Shown here piece by piece: positions 1 through 5,655 of a stretch of 6,150 bases of DNA. The position numbers and the translations under genes were made by a program. This DNA is from Candidatus Parcubacteria bacterium. Its GTDB lineage: Bacteria; Patescibacteriota; Minisyncoccia; Phycocordibacterales; Phycocordibacteraceae. The DNA lies in assembly GCA_027459545.1 (NCBI GenBank), contig DAIDID010000010.1, forward strand, positions 6,269 to 12,418, written 5' to 3'. The number at the start of each line of letters is the position of its first letter. Position 1 is the stretch's first letter. The notes below the pieces were generated by a model. That model saw nothing but the letters and a program-made list of their open reading frames with translations. It ran no database searches and had not been told where the DNA came from.

Positions 1-1630
1 AGGTCCTTCGCCTGCATGGCTTCGTGAGGCGTTAGAATCAGTCGGCCAACGGTCAATAAATAATGTCGTAGACGCTACTAATTACGTCATGCTAAATGTT
101 GGTCAGCCACTGCATGCATTTGATGCTGCAAAACTAGACAAGAAAGAAGGCAAAGATAAAAAATTTTCACTACGTGTACGAAATGCACACTCGGGTGAGA
201 AAATCACTACACTCACTGGTGAAGAGTATGTGCTTCCAGAGAGTACGCTTTTAATAACTGATGCACATACTGATCTGCCTGTTGGTATTGCTGGAATAAA
301 AGGAGGAAAGGCAGCTGAGATTACCACTGCAACCACGGACATTATTATCGAATCAGCAAATTTCAACGGCTCCCTCGTACGAAAGGCATCGCAAGGACTC
401 AAGCTCTGGACGGATGCCTCACAACGATTTCAAAACAATCCTTCGCCAGAGCTTGCGGCGTATGGTATGCGAGATGTGTTGGAGCTAATTGTGCAGGTTG
501 CAGGTGGAGAAATTGAAGGAATTATAGATGTGTATCCTGCGCAGACAAAAGTACGCGCTTCGCTTTTGCCTGTGGGTATAACGGTTGAAAAAATAAATGC
601 CGTACTCGGTACAAAGTATACTGCTGGAGATGTAAAGCATGCTTTCGACAGACTTGCCTTTTCGTATGAATTTGAGGAGAGTTTTTCCGATGGTCGCGCC
701 TTTCAGAGATTTATCGTGACGCCACCATTTGAGCGTCGCGACATCACTATTCCAGAAAATCTCATCGAAGAAGTGGGTCGGATTCTCGGGTATAACACAA
801 TCGCACCACAATCGCTACCTGAGTTTGTAAATCAACCTGATCAAAACCGATATCATGGAATTGAGCGAGTGAAAGATTTCTTAGTAAGGCATGGTTTTAC
901 AGAAATTTCGACACAGACTTTTTCAGCTAAAGGAAACATATTGCTTGCAAATCCGCTGGATCAGACCAGGCCGGCGCTTCGCGCCGGCCTCACTCAGAAC
1001 ATGACTGAAGCACTTACGCGCGCTACGCACACAGCTCCTCGCGTGCTTGGTCCAGTGACTGAGGTAACGCTTTTTGAAATAGGAACAGTTTTCAAAAAAG
1101 ACGCAGAGCATTTATCACTTGTGCTCGGATACAAAAACCTTTCTGGAAAATTGTCGAAAACACTCCTGCCAGAAATTGTTTCAGCAATGGAGGAAGAGCT
1201 CGTGGGTGTATTTTCTGCGAAGCCTGTGCTTTCAGAATTAGATGGTATGCAAATTATTGAAGCATCGCTCACTGACACAAATTTTGACACTATCGGTGCA
1301 TCATACGTGCCAGCACAAATTTCTCTTGGAGCATATAAATCTTTTTCAGTGTATCCGTTTGCACTTCGAGATGTCGCAGTGTGGACTCCTGTACAGACTG
1401 AGGAATCAGAAGTTGCAAATGTCATACTTTCTGAAGCAGGGGATTTCCTTGCGCGCATTGATCTTTTCGATCGTTTTTCAAAGGAAGTCGATGGTGAAAA
1501 AAAAGTCTCATATGCATTTCGACTTGTTTTTGAGTCCGCAGATAGAACGCTTTCCGATGAAGACCTCAATCCGCTCATGGAGAAAATTACGAATGCCCTG
1601 AATGCAAAAAGTGGCTGGAAAGTTAGATAA
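1..1630 (+). CDS. pheT: Phenylalanyl-tRNA synthetase beta subunit, 5'-truncated by window edge
   Basis: This is the beta chain of the (alpha-beta)2 cytoplasmic enzyme that charges tRNA-Phe with phenylalanine; it carries the B3/B4 editing region. The reading frame is open from base 2, so the ATG at 89 is internal: the upstream codons encode [13 protein letters not shown], and GQPLHAFD follows, a hallmark of the family. In 542 visible residues, the B3/B4 domain spans about 55-180 ([15 protein letters not shown]), B5 about 190-262 ([20 protein letters not shown] from 245), the catalytic-like core about 265-445 ([14 protein letters not shown]), and the anticodon-binding FDX-ACB domain about 451-542 (YPFALRD, then [10 protein letters not shown]). 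It ends with TAA, 56 bp before gyrB on the same strand. pheS would be expected upstream, outside the window. Whether the N-terminal tRNA-binding (EMAP-like) domain exists cannot be seen. A perfect GC-rich hairpin lies in frame at residues 323-330. Identification is very secure. Confidence 0.97.
   Translation, partial: GPSPAWLREALESVGQRSINNVVDATNYVMLNVGQPLHAFDAAKLDKKEGKDKKFSLRVRNAHSGEKITTLTGEEYVLPESTLLITDAHTDLPVGIAGIKGGKAAEITTATTDIIIESANFNGSLVRKASQGLKLWTDASQRFQNNPSPELAAYGMRDVLELIVQVAGGEIEGIIDVYPAQTKVRASLLPVGITVEKINAVLGTKYTAGDVKHAFDRLAFSYEFEESFSDGRAFQRFIVTPPFERRDITIPENLIEEVGRILGYNTIAPQSLPEFVNQPDQNRYHGIERVKDFLVRHGFTEISTQTFSAKGNILLANPLDQTRPALRAGLTQNMTEALTRATHTAPRVLGPVTEVTLFEIGTVFKKDAEHLSLVLGYKNLSGKLSKTLLPEIVSAMEEELVGVFSAKPVLSELDGMQIIEASLTDTNFDTIGASYVPAQISLGAYKSFSVYPFALRDVAVWTPVQTEESEVANVILSEAGDFLARIDLFDRFSKEVDGEKKVSYAFRLVFESADRTLSDEDLNPLMEKITNALNAKSGWKVR
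968..990. repeat. GC-rich perfect hairpin inside pheT
   Basis: The arms AGGCCGGCGC (968-977) and GCGCCGGCCT (981-990) are perfect reverse complements around a TTC loop. The element starts exactly on a codon boundary and encodes RPALRAGL, part of the conserved LR-x-x-L segment of the PheT core, so it may be partly constrained protein sequence. It is strikingly GC-rich against its surroundings and resembles the hairpins at 1723-1743 and 5474-5496 in size and design, but not in exact sequence. Confidence 0.7.
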
Positions 1631-1665
1631 TACGTAAATCTAGGAAGGTGCAATAAGGCATTTTG

Positions 1666-1680
1666 TGATATACTTAGGGG
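1666..1680 (+). promoter_or_regulatory. Possible extended -10 abutting the gyrB ribosome binding site
   Basis: TGA followed by TATACT (1666-1674) matches an extended -10 (TGnTATAAT-like). No convincing -35 lies upstream. AGGGG (1676-1680), 6 nt before the gyrB ATG, is a good Shine-Dalgarno and supports the start at 1687. If the -10 were used, transcription would begin near 1681 and lose the Shine-Dalgarno, giving a leader of about 6 nt. The two signals therefore compete: either gyrB is read from upstream using AGGGG, or a nearly leaderless transcript is made. The AGGGG site is the safer call. Confidence 0.35.
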
Positions 1681-1686
1681 AACAGT

Positions 1687-3813
1687 ATGGCAAAAAAAGT
1701 AGAGGAAAAAATCAAGAAAACAAGCGGCGCCAAAGGCGCCGCTCCCAAGTCTAACGAATACGACGCTTCAAGTATTACTGTGCTTGAAGGTCTCGAACCA
1801 GTACGTAAGCGTCCTGGTATGTATATCGGGACTACAGGTCCTGACGGTCTTCATCACTTGATCTGGGAAATTTTCGACAACTCCCGCGATGAAGCCATGG
1901 GCGGTTTTGCTGATGATATTGAAATAGCATTACTTCCAGGGGGATATGTGCGTGTCGTAGATAACGGTCGCGGTATTCCTGTCGGTATTCATCCAAAGAC
2001 AAAAGTTTCTGCACTTGAAACTATTATGACAACACTCCATGCTGGAGGAAAATTTGGTGGAGAGGATTCTGGCTATAAAGTTTCTGGAGGTTTGCACGGT
2101 GTGGGAGCTTCAGTGGTAAATGCTCTTTCTGAGCATACGAAGGTTATTGTGCATAAAGAAGGTCAGATGCACATGCAGGAATATAAAATTGGCGTGTCAC
2201 AAGGAAAAGTAAAGGTGATTGGTAAGACTGCACATACTGGTTCAATTGTATTCTTCAAGCCCGATGTAACGATTTTTAAAGATGGAATAAATTATAGTTG
2301 GGAGAAAATAGTTGCGCATATTCGTCAGCAAGCATATCTCGTGAAAGATACACGTATGACAATTATAGATGCTCGAGAAGCAGGTATGGTCGACACTGAA
2401 GACGTTTTTTATGTGCGAGAACAAATGGCAATAGGTAAGCTGGACGTCCCGAGTATGACGTTCTATTTCGAGAATGGTCTTCGTTCGCTCATAGCTTTTT
2501 ATAATCAGCACCAGACACCGGTTCATAAAAATATTTTCTATATCGACAAGGAACAGGACAATGTCATGGTGGAGCTTGCCTTGCAGTATGTAGATGACAC
2601 CACTCCACGACTTACGGCTTTTGCAAACAACACCTACAATTCTGAAGGCGGTACGCACGTTACGGGCTTTAAGACTGCTCTTACGCGTATCCTAAACACT
2701 TACGCGCGTTCGGTTGGAATTCTTAAAGAAAGCGAAGAAAATTTTACTGGAGATGATGCGCTCGAGGGGATTACGGCAGTAGTTTCAGTAAAAATGCCCG
2801 AGATTCAGTTTGAGGGACAAACAAAAGCAAAGCTGGGCTCAGTGGAAGCACAAGGAGCAGTAAATACTGTTTTTACAGCTGCGTTCACATCATTCCTTGA
2901 AGAAAATCCTGACGACGGACGCGCTATTGTAAATAAAGTGCTTCTTGCACTTAAGGCGCGAAAAGCAGCAAAGGCAGCGAAGGATTCAATTCTTCGTAAA
3001 GGAGCACTAGAGGGCATGACACTTCCAGGTAAACTCGCTGATTGCCAAACAAAAGACGCCTCAGAATCAGAGCTTTTCATAGTAGAGGGAGATTCAGCTG
3101 GTGGAACAGCCAAGACTGGTCGCGATCGCCGCACACAAGCAATACTGCCACTTCGAGGAAAAATTCTAAATATTGAGCGTGCGCGTCTCGATAAAATGCT
3201 TGCTTCTGAACAAATTAAAAATCTGGTCGTTGCGCTCGGTACAGCTATTGGAGATGTATTTGATCTTTCAAAGCTCCGCTATCACAAAATAATAATTGCA
3301 ACTGATGCTGACGTAGATGGCGCACACATTCGTACGCTTTTGCTTACGCTCTTTTATCGACACTTTAGAGCAGTTATTGATGGCGGCTTTATATATATAG
3401 CGCAACCGCCACTATATAAAATTAGAAAAGGAAAGGAAATACACTATGCGTATAGCGATGAAGAAAGAAACAAAGTGTATAAGGAACTTGGGGGAGATGC
3501 ATCTTCTTCAGATACAGTGCTTGAAACAGAAGACGAAGAAGAGATAGAAGATGAGGAAGGTGAAGTTGAAACAGCAACGAAAGCAAAGCGGGCAAGTAAA
3601 ATTACTCTTCAGAGATACAAAGGTCTTGGAGAGATGAACGCATCGGAGCTTTGGGAAACTACGATGGATCCAAAACATCGCGTGCTTAAACGAGTAACGG
3701 TAGATGACGCTGCTGATGCAGATCGCATCTTTGATATTTTGATGGGTAACGATGTTGCAAGTCGAAAATCATTCATTCAATCAAACGCAAAGCTCGCAAA
3801 TCTGGACGTATAG
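1687..3813 (+). CDS. gyrB: DNA gyrase subunit B
   Basis: This is the ATPase subunit of the type II topoisomerase that introduces negative supercoils in partnership with GyrA (not in this window). The 708 residues show a GHKL ATPase fold with catalytic E61, Mg-binding N65 in EIFDNSRDEA, VDNGRGIP, and the lid motif GLHGVGASVVNALS; the transducer has the QTK loop at 378-380; the TOPRIM domain has EGDSAGG (467-473) and DADVDG (540-545), giving metal ligands E467, D540, D542 and D544; the C-terminal signature RYKGLGEMN is at 643-651. The start at 1687 is supported by AGGGG 6 nt upstream. Oddities are a Lys/Ala-rich N-terminal tail of about 25 residues, encoded partly by a GC hairpin, and a strongly acidic insert (12 of 16 residues acidic, 613-628) between TOPRIM and RYKGLGEMN. 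These explain much of the excess over the roughly 640-residue short GyrB type. ParE is the alternative, but the DADVDG-to-C-terminus pattern reads as GyrB. The stop TAG is the outer edge of the terminator. Confidence 0.96.
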   Translation: MAKKVEEKIKKTSGAKGAAPKSNEYDASSITVLEGLEPVRKRPGMYIGTTGPDGLHHLIWEIFDNSRDEAMGGFADDIEIALLPGGYVRVVDNGRGIPVGIHPKTKVSALETIMTTLHAGGKFGGEDSGYKVSGGLHGVGASVVNALSEHTKVIVHKEGQMHMQEYKIGVSQGKVKVIGKTAHTGSIVFFKPDVTIFKDGINYSWEKIVAHIRQQAYLVKDTRMTIIDAREAGMVDTEDVFYVREQMAIGKLDVPSMTFYFENGLRSLIAFYNQHQTPVHKNIFYIDKEQDNVMVELALQYVDDTTPRLTAFANNTYNSEGGTHVTGFKTALTRILNTYARSVGILKESEENFTGDDALEGITAVVSVKMPEIQFEGQTKAKLGSVEAQGAVNTVFTAAFTSFLEENPDDGRAIVNKVLLALKARKAAKAAKDSILRKGALEGMTLPGKLADCQTKDASESELFIVEGDSAGGTAKTGRDRRTQAILPLRGKILNIERARLDKMLASEQIKNLVVALGTAIGDVFDLSKLRYHKIIIATDADVDGAHIRTLLLTLFYRHFRAVIDGGFIYIAQPPLYKIRKGKEIHYAYSDEERNKVYKELGGDASSSDTVLETEDEEEIEDEEGEVETATKAKRASKITLQRYKGLGEMNASELWETTMDPKHRVLKRVTVDDAADADRIFDILMGNDVASRKSFIQSNAKLANLDV
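1723..1743. repeat. GC-rich perfect hairpin inside gyrB 5' end
   Basis: The arms AGCGGCGCC (1723-1731) and GGCGCCGCT (1735-1743) pair perfectly around an AAA loop. It starts on a codon boundary (codon 13) and encodes SGAKGAA in the N-terminal tail, which precedes the first conserved GyrB residues. A stable stem this close to the start codon could slow early translation. It has the same design as the elements at 968-990 and 5474-5496. Confidence 0.7.
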
Positions 3814-3884
3814 AAATACCAAAAAACCCCAGAAAAGTTTCTCTAATTCTAACGAAACTTTTCTGGGGTTTTTTGGTATTTCTA
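3811..3884. terminator. Bidirectional intrinsic terminator, stop codon to stop codon
   Basis: The arms 3811-3841 and 3854-3884 are perfect reverse complements over 31 bp, with a 12-nt loop (3842-3853). The core is CCCCAGAAAAG paired with CTTTTCTGGGG, flanked by six A's on the left (3821-3826) and six T's on the right (3869-3874), so a GC-capped stem followed by a U-tract forms whichever strand is transcribed. It serves gyrB from the left and the CARDB gene from the right. The pairing continues 10 bp beyond the A/T tracts and ends in the TAG stop of gyrB (3811-3813) and the TAG stop of the opposite gene (3882-3884). Confidence 0.93.
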
Positions 3885-4643
3885 GTTACTAGTTTGAGTA
3901 ATAGTGACTGCTGCTGCGGCGCTATTATTACCTTCATTTGATTCTACGATGTTGTCGTTTGGATCTGCAATTACGGTAATGGTTTGGGATGGTCCCGGAA
4001 TTGCTTGATTGAATCCGAGTGTAAAAACAGTATGGTCACCAGGATTAAGTGATGATTCTATTGGAGAATTAAATACCTGCTTTCCCATGCTTGGAATTTC
4101 AGCAAGGAAATTCCAGGGACCCGTTGCATTGGTACCGTCATTTGCAATTGAGAATTTTACTGCAGGTAGAGCGCCTGGTGGTACAATATTTGAAGGTACA
4201 AAAGAAGATGTGGATGGTCCAGAAAGATATCCTGTTGCTATGATGGTTGTTGCGAGATCAGGAAGACCGTAGAGGCTTTGATGCGCAGATGCTTGAAGTT
4301 CCCCAGAATTTGTATTTGCTGGAATAGACGTCGCTACAGATCCTATGCTTGCTGGGGGAGTGAGTGTCGTAGTATTTACAGTGAGAAGTTCATCACTAGT
4401 AGAAGGAGTTGATGAAGCGGTCACCACAGAAAGAGTATTTGGACTATGTTCACTTGAGCCAACTCCAGAAGTTAATTTTGAAACAGCTTCTGGTACGTAG
4501 CGTGAGCTGTATATAGCAAGTGCGACTCCGACGATAAGTAGTGCAACAAATCCAACTACAGCAAGCGCAGTGATCGCCGCTCCTTTTACAGGGTCGGCAG
4601 AAGAAATTTCAGTATGTTGCGCTACGGGAGCAGATGAGTTCAT
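3882..4643 (-). CDS. Membrane-anchored CARDB-domain surface protein
   Basis: The 253-residue protein has a short polar N-terminus, one hydrophobic helix at about 22-44 (ITALAVVGFVALLIVGVALAI), a Ser/Thr/Pro-rich linker (about 52-125), and a C-terminal CARDB domain (about 128-249). The domain is recognised by PDLATTIIA at its start, FSIANDGTNAT, a LNPGDH turn, and the closing DPNDNIVESNEGNN, the usual D-x-x-N-x-x-x-E-x-x-E-x-NN ending. CARDB is an Ig-like adhesion-related module of extracellular proteins; its ligand here is unknown. The likely topology is N-in with the domain outside. The start chosen is the ATG at 4643: an in-frame TTG at 4688 exists, but it lies upstream of the -35 box. There is no Shine-Dalgarno, and the promoter puts the transcript start almost on the ATG. 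No LPXTG motif or C-terminal anchor is present. It is divergent to the sortase and convergent with gyrB. The fold call is good; the function is inferred. Confidence 0.85.
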   Translation of the reverse strand: MNSSAPVAQHTEISSADPVKGAAITALAVVGFVALLIVGVALAIYSSRYVPEAVSKLTSGVGSSEHSPNTLSVVTASSTPSTSDELLTVNTTTLTPPASIGSVATSIPANTNSGELQASAHQSLYGLPDLATTIIATGYLSGPSTSSFVPSNIVPPGALPAVKFSIANDGTNATGPWNFLAEIPSMGKQVFNSPIESSLNPGDHTVFTLGFNQAIPGPSQTITVIADPNDNIVESNEGNNSAAAAVTITQTSN

Positions 4644-4650
4644 AGAAGTA

Positions 4651-4679
4651 TATTTAACATATCGTATGTATTTTGTCAA
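4651..4679 (-). promoter_or_regulatory. Promoter of the CARDB gene (sigma70-type)
   Basis: On the minus strand a perfect TTGACA (4679-4674) is followed after 17 bp by TAAATA (4656-4651). Transcription would start about 7 nt further on, near 4644, next to the ATG at 4643. The mRNA is therefore predicted to be leaderless, in line with the lack of a Shine-Dalgarno. A TATACT at 4652-4647 is 21 bp from the -35 and would start transcription inside the gene, so TAAATA is preferred. Confidence 0.75.
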
Positions 4680-4697
4680 TACTTGCAAACCTTGACA
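4674..4697. promoter_or_regulatory. Symmetric dyad joining two -35 boxes around TTGCAA
   Basis: TGTCAA (4674-4679), TTGCAA (4683-4688) and TTGACA (4692-4697) share one centre at 4685.5, with 3-nt unmatched spacers on each side. The outer hexamers are the -35 boxes of the two divergent promoters; the centre is a self-complementary hexamer. It could bind a dimeric regulator controlling both genes, or simply reflect two back-to-back consensus promoters. No regulator gene is visible. Confidence 0.45.
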
Positions 4698-4720
4698 TTT
4701 GCTCTAATATGGTGTATTTA
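4692..4720 (+). promoter_or_regulatory. Promoter of the sortase gene (sigma70-type)
   Basis: A perfect TTGACA (4692-4697) is followed after 17 bp by TATTTA (4715-4720). The predicted transcript start is near 4727, leaving a leader of about 7 nt before the ATG at 4734. The leader region (AGAGCACCT) has no Shine-Dalgarno, so initiation is probably leaderless-like. TATACT at 4719-4724 is a second, less well-spaced -10 candidate. The element positions mirror those of the divergent promoter. Confidence 0.75.
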
Positions 4721-4733
4721 TACTAGAGCACCT

Positions 4734-5468
4734 ATGAACGCGGCAAAAGCTACAGCAAGCTTCATTCGAAGTGTCCAAAGCGTATATTCCCGGAAGTGGA
4801 GCTTCTTGGGAGTTTTTCTGTTGGTATTGCTAGTGACGGTGCGTATCTGTGTGCTTACGGGATTTATTCCAAATGCTCCAGATACAGCAGTAGCAACAGC
4901 AGCGACGTCGAGTCTAGATCTTGGTTCGGCATCACTAGCAGCAGTAGTTCCACTTACTGCATCAAATGCATCAGAGAATGTCGGTGTACCTGCTACGGTA
5001 AATGGTGCACTTAATATGAATGGTGAATTGCCAACGAAGATTGTAATTCCAGAAGTAGGTGTATCTGCATCAATTGCAAATCCTGCAACGACTGATGTAA
5101 ACACGCTCGATAACTATCTTTCATATGGTGCAGCTCGCTATCCTACTTCAGCAACACTTGACCAGCAGGGAAATGTGATTCTTTTCGGTCATTCTAGTTA
5201 TTTACCCGTAGTGATAAATCAGCACTACAAGACTTTTGATGGCATTCAGAATTTAAAAGCAGGAGATCTAATTACTGTGTACAGCAATGCTCATGTATTT
5301 ACCTACTCTGTGACGTCTGAACAACAGCAGAGCGAACTCACAGACTCAATACCATTGACTACGACAGGGCACACACTTACGCTCGCGACCTGTGACTCAT
5401 TTGCTCAGAAAACTGATCGCTTCGTCGTAACAGCAACGCTTGTTGGAAGCTCTCCGCTTGGAAGCTAG
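4734..5468 (+). CDS. Sortase-family transpeptidase, N-terminally anchored
   Basis: Sortases are extracellular cysteine transpeptidases that cleave a sorting signal and join the protein to a surface acceptor. The 244 residues comprise a cationic N-terminus, one membrane helix (about 23-43), a low-complexity Ala/Ser/Thr linker to about 98, and a beta-barrel sortase domain (about 100-237). The catalytic triad is visible: H153 in LFGHSSY, C220 in TLTLATC (the TLxTC motif), and R229 in TDRFVV. The barrel entry TKIVIPEVGVSASI is also typical. The start is the ATG at 4734; the in-frame TTG at 4683 precedes the -35 box and is rejected. All three catalytic residues are present, so the enzyme should be active. 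Subclass (D, E or other) cannot be settled by eye. It lies divergent to the CARDB gene; that partner lacks a sorting motif, so substrates are probably elsewhere. A GC hairpin starts 5 bp after the TAG stop. Confidence 0.93.
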   Translation: MNAAKATASFIRSVQSVYSRKWSFLGVFLLVLLVTVRICVLTGFIPNAPDTAVATAATSSLDLGSASLAAVVPLTASNASENVGVPATVNGALNMNGELPTKIVIPEVGVSASIANPATTDVNTLDNYLSYGAARYPTSATLDQQGNVILFGHSSYLPVVINQHYKTFDGIQNLKAGDLITVYSNAHVFTYSVTSEQQQSELTDSIPLTTTGHTLTLATCDSFAQKTDRFVVTATLVGSSPLGS

Positions 5469-5473
5469 GAATA

Positions 5474-5496
5474 CGGGCGCGGCGTAGCCGCGCCCG
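5474..5496. repeat. GC-rich perfect hairpin after the sortase gene
   Basis: The arms CGGGCGCGGC (5474-5483) and GCCGCGCCCG (5487-5496) pair perfectly over 10 bp around a GTA loop, 5 bp past the sortase stop. It is placed like a terminator but has no T-run behind it (the following sequence is CCATCTCCGC), so an intrinsic terminator role is weak; it may protect the 3' end or be a dispersed repeat. It shares its design with the hairpins in pheT and gyrB. Confidence 0.7.
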
Positions 5497-5590
5497 CCAT
5501 CTCCGCTTCTTATCGCAGAGCTCCTAGGAAGATTCCTGGAGAAGTGCGACGCGCATATGCGCGACGAGCACGAACGTTCTTTAACCCCCC

Positions 5591-5650
5591 GCTGCATCCT
5601 GTAGAAAGGAAACGTCCCATTCCGGGATCGCAGCATTCACACAAAGGAAA
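5591..5650 (+). promoter_or_regulatory. Structured leader and ribosome binding site of the secreted-protein gene
   Basis: GCTGC-ATCC (5591-5599) can pair with GGAT and GCAGC (5625-5628, 5630-5634), with one bulged C, closing a 25-nt loop. The loop contains AAAGGAAA (5605-5612). An identical AAAGGAAA (5643-5650) lies just before the gene, with its GGA 7 nt from the ATG, and is the working Shine-Dalgarno. The two copies extend to AAAGGAAAyGTC. The leader could modulate translation, but pairing was judged by eye and no known riboswitch was recognised. Confidence 0.4.
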
Positions 5651-5655
5651 TGTCA

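Larger units (their letters stand above)
5469..5655. other. 187-bp spacer rich in inverted repeats, no gene seen
   Basis: Besides the hairpin at 5474-5496 it holds an imperfect stem at 5521-5541 (CTCC and AGGA pairing with TCCT and GGAG, one bulged T) and a 14-bp perfect palindrome at 5550-5563 (CGCGCATATGCGCG). The 9-mer TCTCCGCTT occurs at 5500-5508 and also at 5451-5459 in the end of the sortase gene. No clear -35/-10 pair was found for the downstream gene. The frame open from 5544 lies mostly across the real secreted-protein gene in another frame and was not called. Confidence 0.5.

Noticed and set aside
994..1653. 219-codon open frame on the minus strand inside pheT
   Set aside because: It is antisense to well-conserved PheT domains; the Ser/Thr-rich product has no recognisable domain.
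3381..3411. TGGCGG...CCGCCA inverted repeat in gyrB
   Set aside because: It has a 6-bp stem with a 19-nt loop in conserved coding sequence (GGFIYIAQPPLYK); easily fortuitous.
4644..4688. Upstream TTG start extending the CARDB gene by 15 codons
   Set aside because: The TTG at 4688 lies upstream of the TTGACA box that most likely drives the gene, and the added residues (MQVLTKYIRYVKYTS) are translated promoter.
4683..4733. Upstream TTG start extending the sortase gene by 17 codons
   Set aside because: It precedes the -35 box, so it would not be in the mRNA; the ATG at 4734 gives a normal cationic N-terminus before the helix.
4718..5104. 128-codon open frame antisense to the sortase 5' half
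   Set aside because: It lies opposite a low-complexity Ala/Ser/Thr region, which tends to give long antisense frames; no start signals or domain were seen.
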